Shown here: piece after piece, positions 61,550 to 64,000 of the stretch | How positions within the stretch are numbered: position 1 is the stretch's first letter | How the letters are laid out: the number at the start of each line of letters is the position of its first letter | Source: Shewanella pneumatophori | Lineage (GTDB): Bacteria; Pseudomonadota; Gammaproteobacteria; Enterobacterales; Shewanellaceae | Assembly (NCBI RefSeq): GCF_023283895.1 | Contig: NZ_JAKILB010000016.1 | Span: 1-64,000 of the forward strand | Direction of reading: 5' to 3' | Length of the DNA stretch: 64,000 nt | Notes under the pieces: model-generated | Seen by the model: the letters and a program-made list of their open reading frames with translations, nothing else | The model's database searches: none | What the model was told of the DNA's origin: nothing | Program-made: the position numbers and the translations under genes

Positions 61550-63883
61550 TTACCTTTGATGCTTAGGCGTTGTGCCCCACGCATTCTTTTTAGCTGGGCG
61601 CTTACCACTTGGATTCGGCTTCCCCTGTCCAGACTTAGACTGCCCTGACTTTAATTGTCCGGGCTTGTTTGCACCAGCTTTGTTGCCATCTGATTTATTC
61701 GCGCCAGGCTTGCTTGCTCCAGATTTACCACCAGCCTTACGATCATCAAATTGATCACCAGAGAAACGGGTAAAGGCTTTTTTGCCTTTGCCGTCATCTT
61801 TGGTGTTGAGCTTCTTCTTGTTACGAATCGCCTCACGCTCTTGACGAGATTCTGCTGGTACTAAGCAATTTGGGCCATTACCAATCAGCTTCTCTTTGCC
61901 CATGGCTATAAGTGCTTCACGGATCAGCGGCCAGCCCTCTGCATCATGGTAACGCAGCAGGGCTTTATGTAGCTTACGCTGACGGCCTTTCTTAGGCACT
62001 GAAACTTCTTCACTTGTATGCTTAACATTCTTCAGTGAATTTAACTCTGTGTGGTAGATCGTAGTGGCATTTGCCATTGGCGATGGATAGAAATTTTGTA
62101 CTTGATCCAGCTTAAACTTCTCGCCTTTTAACCATAACGCCAAGTTCACCATATCTTCATTGGTGGTGCCCGGATGCGCCGAGATAAAGTACGGGATCAA
62201 ATACTGCTTTTTACCCGCCTCTTGTGAGTACTTATCGAACAGCTCTTTAAACTTGTCGTAAGTGCCCATGCCCGGCTTCATCATCTTGTTAAGCGGACCT
62301 TCTTCGGTATGCTCTGGGGCAATTTTTAAGTAACCGCCAACATGATGAGTTGCTAGCTCTTTAACGTAACGCGGATCTTCTGTGGCTAAGTCATAACGAA
62401 CACCGGAGGCAATCAATACCTTTTTAATACCCGGTACGTCACGCGCCGCGCGGTACAGATCAATGGTCGCTTGATGATCGGTATCTAAATGGCCACAAAT
62501 TGATGGGAACACACAAGATAAACGGCGACAGGTACTCTCAGCTTTCACGCTAGTACAGCCTAAGCGATACATGTTGGCAGTTGGGCCACCCAAGTCAGAA
62601 ATCACTCCGGTAAAGCCCGGTACTTTGTCTTGAATGTCTTTAATTTCTTTCACGATCGAGTCTTGCGAACGACTTTGAATAATACGGCCTTCATGCTCAG
62701 TGATAGAGCAGAACGAACAACCGCCAAAGCAACCGCGCATGATATTGATCGAAGTCTTAATCATGTCGTAGGCAGGGATCTTTTCTTTGCCATAAGATGG
62801 GTGCGGTACGCGCTGATAAGCAAGATCAAACACGCCATCCATTTCATCGGTATTTAGCGGCCACGCAGGTGGGTTAACCCAAATCGCACGTTCAGCATGC
62901 TTTTGAAACAGCGCACGAGCGCAGCCAGGATTTTGCTCTTGATGCAAAATACGTGATGCATGAGCATAAAGATATTTGTCTTCAGACACCTTTTCATAGC
63001 TAGGCAACAAGACATAGGTTTTTTCCCATGGTTTTGGTCTAGCTGGCTGGACGCTAATGGCCTTTGGCGCATCATTATCAAAAATCTTTTCATCCGTAGG
63101 CCCTGACAGGTTTTTACAACCCACGTCATCAGCGCCATACGGGTTTGGAATTGGGTCGATCTTATGTAGTTGATCGATCTTACGCGAGTCCATGCCCTTC
63201 CATTCAGGCAATGGTTCCTTACGAATGACTGTGGTGCCACGAATATCGTGCAACTCAGTTACTGGCTCACCCGCGGCTAAACGATGTGACAATTCGACCA
63301 ATGGGCGCTCGGCATTACCGTAAACTAAGATGTCGGCTTTGGCGTCTAAAATCACGCTGCGGCGCACTTTATCTGACCAGTAATCGTAGTGGGCAATGCG
63401 GCGTAAGCTAGCTTCAATACCACCAATCACCACCGGCACTTGTTTAAAGGCTTCTTTACAGCGCTGGGTATAAACCGTTACCGCGCGATCTGGGCGTTTG
63501 CCACCGATATTGCCCGCAGTGTAAGCATCATCATGACGCATACGACGTTCTGCAGTATATCGGTTGATCATCGAGTCCATGTTACCGGCGGTCACACCAA
63601 AATAGAGGTTAGGCTTACCTAACTTCATAAAGTCTTCTTTGTTTGACCAATCTGGCTGGGAAATAATCCCCACTCGGAAGCCTTGAGCTTCGAGCATGCG
63701 GCCAATCACCGCCATACCAAAACTTGGGTGATCCACGTATGCATCACCGGTGACGATAATGATGTCACAACTATCCCAGCCTAACTTAGCCATCTCTTTA
63801 CGCGACATAGGCAAGAAAGGCGCTGGACGCGTGAGCTCAGGGCGATACTTTGGAAAGGTAAATAACGTGGATTCTACTTGCAT
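61550..63883 (-). CDS. ygiQ: YgiQ-family radical SAM protein
   Basis: This 777-residue protein has an N-terminal B12-binding-like domain, then a radical-SAM core with the cluster motif CFGGCSFC (RGCFGGCSFCSITEHEG). The block AHPGTTNEDMV and the UPF0313 C-terminal region follow. The last 75 residues are a Lys/Gly/Ser-rich, repeat-like tail (KSGASKPGANKSDGNKAG). The substrate of the family is not known. Start ATG at 63883. Confidence 0.93.
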   Translation of the reverse strand: MQVESTLFTFPKYRPELTRPAPFLPMSRKEMAKLGWDSCDIIIVTGDAYVDHPSFGMAVIGRMLEAQGFRVGIISQPDWSNKEDFMKLGKPNLYFGVTAGNMDSMINRYTAERRMRHDDAYTAGNIGGKRPDRAVTVYTQRCKEAFKQVPVVIGGIEASLRRIAHYDYWSDKVRRSVILDAKADILVYGNAERPLVELSHRLAAGEPVTELHDIRGTTVIRKEPLPEWKGMDSRKIDQLHKIDPIPNPYGADDVGCKNLSGPTDEKIFDNDAPKAISVQPARPKPWEKTYVLLPSYEKVSEDKYLYAHASRILHQEQNPGCARALFQKHAERAIWVNPPAWPLNTDEMDGVFDLAYQRVPHPSYGKEKIPAYDMIKTSINIMRGCFGGCSFCSITEHEGRIIQSRSQDSIVKEIKDIQDKVPGFTGVISDLGGPTANMYRLGCTSVKAESTCRRLSCVFPSICGHLDTDHQATIDLYRAARDVPGIKKVLIASGVRYDLATEDPRYVKELATHHVGGYLKIAPEHTEEGPLNKMMKPGMGTYDKFKELFDKYSQEAGKKQYLIPYFISAHPGTTNEDMVNLALWLKGEKFKLDQVQNFYPSPMANATTIYHTELNSLKNVKHTSEEVSVPKKGRQRKLHKALLRYHDAEGWPLIREALIAMGKEKLIGNGPNCLVPAESRQEREAIRNKKKLNTKDDGKGKKAFTRFSGDQFDDRKAGGKSGASKPGANKSDGNKAGANKPGQLKSGQSKSGQGKPNPSGKRPAKKNAWGTTPKHQR

Positions 63884-64000
63884 GGATTAGGCAGCCTAAC
63901 TGAAATACAAAAATTACGCAGATGTTGCGCCCCAGCTTGCTCGCGCATGGGGACGCGGAGTATAACAGGCTACGCCTGCAAGGTGTGACTAAAAAAACAT
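63884..64000. other. Upstream region of ygiQ with a palindromic motif
   Basis: The only structure seen is CAGGC-tac-GCCTG (63966-63978), the reverse complement of the CAGGCGTAGCCTG found at 337-349. GCGCCCC (63927-63933) faces GGGGACGC nearby, which gives a second possible stem. No gene is visible before the window ends. Confidence 0.4.

Noticed and set aside
61572..61754. Pro/Leu-rich plus-strand frame with repeats
   Set aside because: It mirrors the Lys/Gly/Ser-rich tail repeats of ygiQ.
1..64000. Search for tRNA, rRNA, CRISPR, prophage or transposase genes
   Set aside because: No cloverleaf, regular spacer-repeat array, integrase or DDE motif was recognised; a covariance-model scan would be the decisive test.

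Overview
The window reads as a chromosomal segment of a marine gammaproteobacterium, most likely Shewanella. The basis is the combination of Tat-exported flavoproteins paired with small tetraheme c-type cytochromes, several c-di-GMP phosphodiesterases, TonB-receptor and porin genes, and gammaproteobacterial housekeeping genes (comM, ilvE, zapB, srkA-dsbA, selO, lpxL, ygiQ). No rRNA, tRNA, CRISPR array, transposase or prophage gene was recognised.

Layout. 1-479 is non-coding and rich in inverted repeats. 480-7.9 kb holds comM, a CSS-EAL phosphodiesterase, two tandem PlsC-type acyltransferases, a small lipoprotein and ilvE. 8.0-17.6 kb is an accessory respiratory island: two copies of [TetR regulator / Tat flavoprotein reductase / tetraheme cytochrome], two outer-membrane porins and a periplasmic cupin. 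The cupin has the metal and tyrosine residue spacing of cupin-type DMSP lyases. The cupin and the second reductase share an ungapped promoter module that includes a CRP-like site. This suggests a coregulated periplasmic pathway in which a lyase makes an unsaturated acid (for example acrylate) and the flavoprotein/cytochrome pair respires it.

17.7-22.0 kb is a tightly overlapping four-gene outer-membrane operon (barrel, hydrolase lipoprotein, DUF4056 lipoprotein, Omp85-like barrel). 22.3-32.3 kb holds a lipase-like hydrolase, an OMP, an NhaC antiporter, zapB, dsbA-srkA, DUF3630, selO and an acidic membrane-anchored protein. 32.4-37.3 kb is a sugar-sensing-like locus: a PTS EIIC-EAL fusion next to a TonB-dependent receptor with a perfect 20-bp palindrome upstream. 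ygbA follows at 37.8 kb.

38.4-53.0 kb is a 13-gene same-strand cluster that looks like an undescribed exopolysaccharide machine. It contains a BcsA-like synthase without a PilZ domain, four DUF3131 paralogues, a second GT2, a sugar nucleotidyltransferase, a tetratricopeptide-like periplasmic protein and an outer-membrane barrel. Interleaved with these is a complete partner-switching module (REC-PP2C phosphatase, STAS antagonist, RsbW-like kinase, HPt) with no sigma factor.

53.0-57.5 kb is a divergent sensor locus (zinc-ribbon membrane protein, porin, PBP-like protein, hybrid histidine kinase). The rest holds a membrane protein resembling an AraC-type regulator that has lost its DNA-binding domain, a SYLF lipoprotein-like protein, a periplasmic protein, lpxL, a YkvA-family protein and the radical-SAM protein YgiQ.

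All family assignments come from reading motifs by eye; no database search was run.
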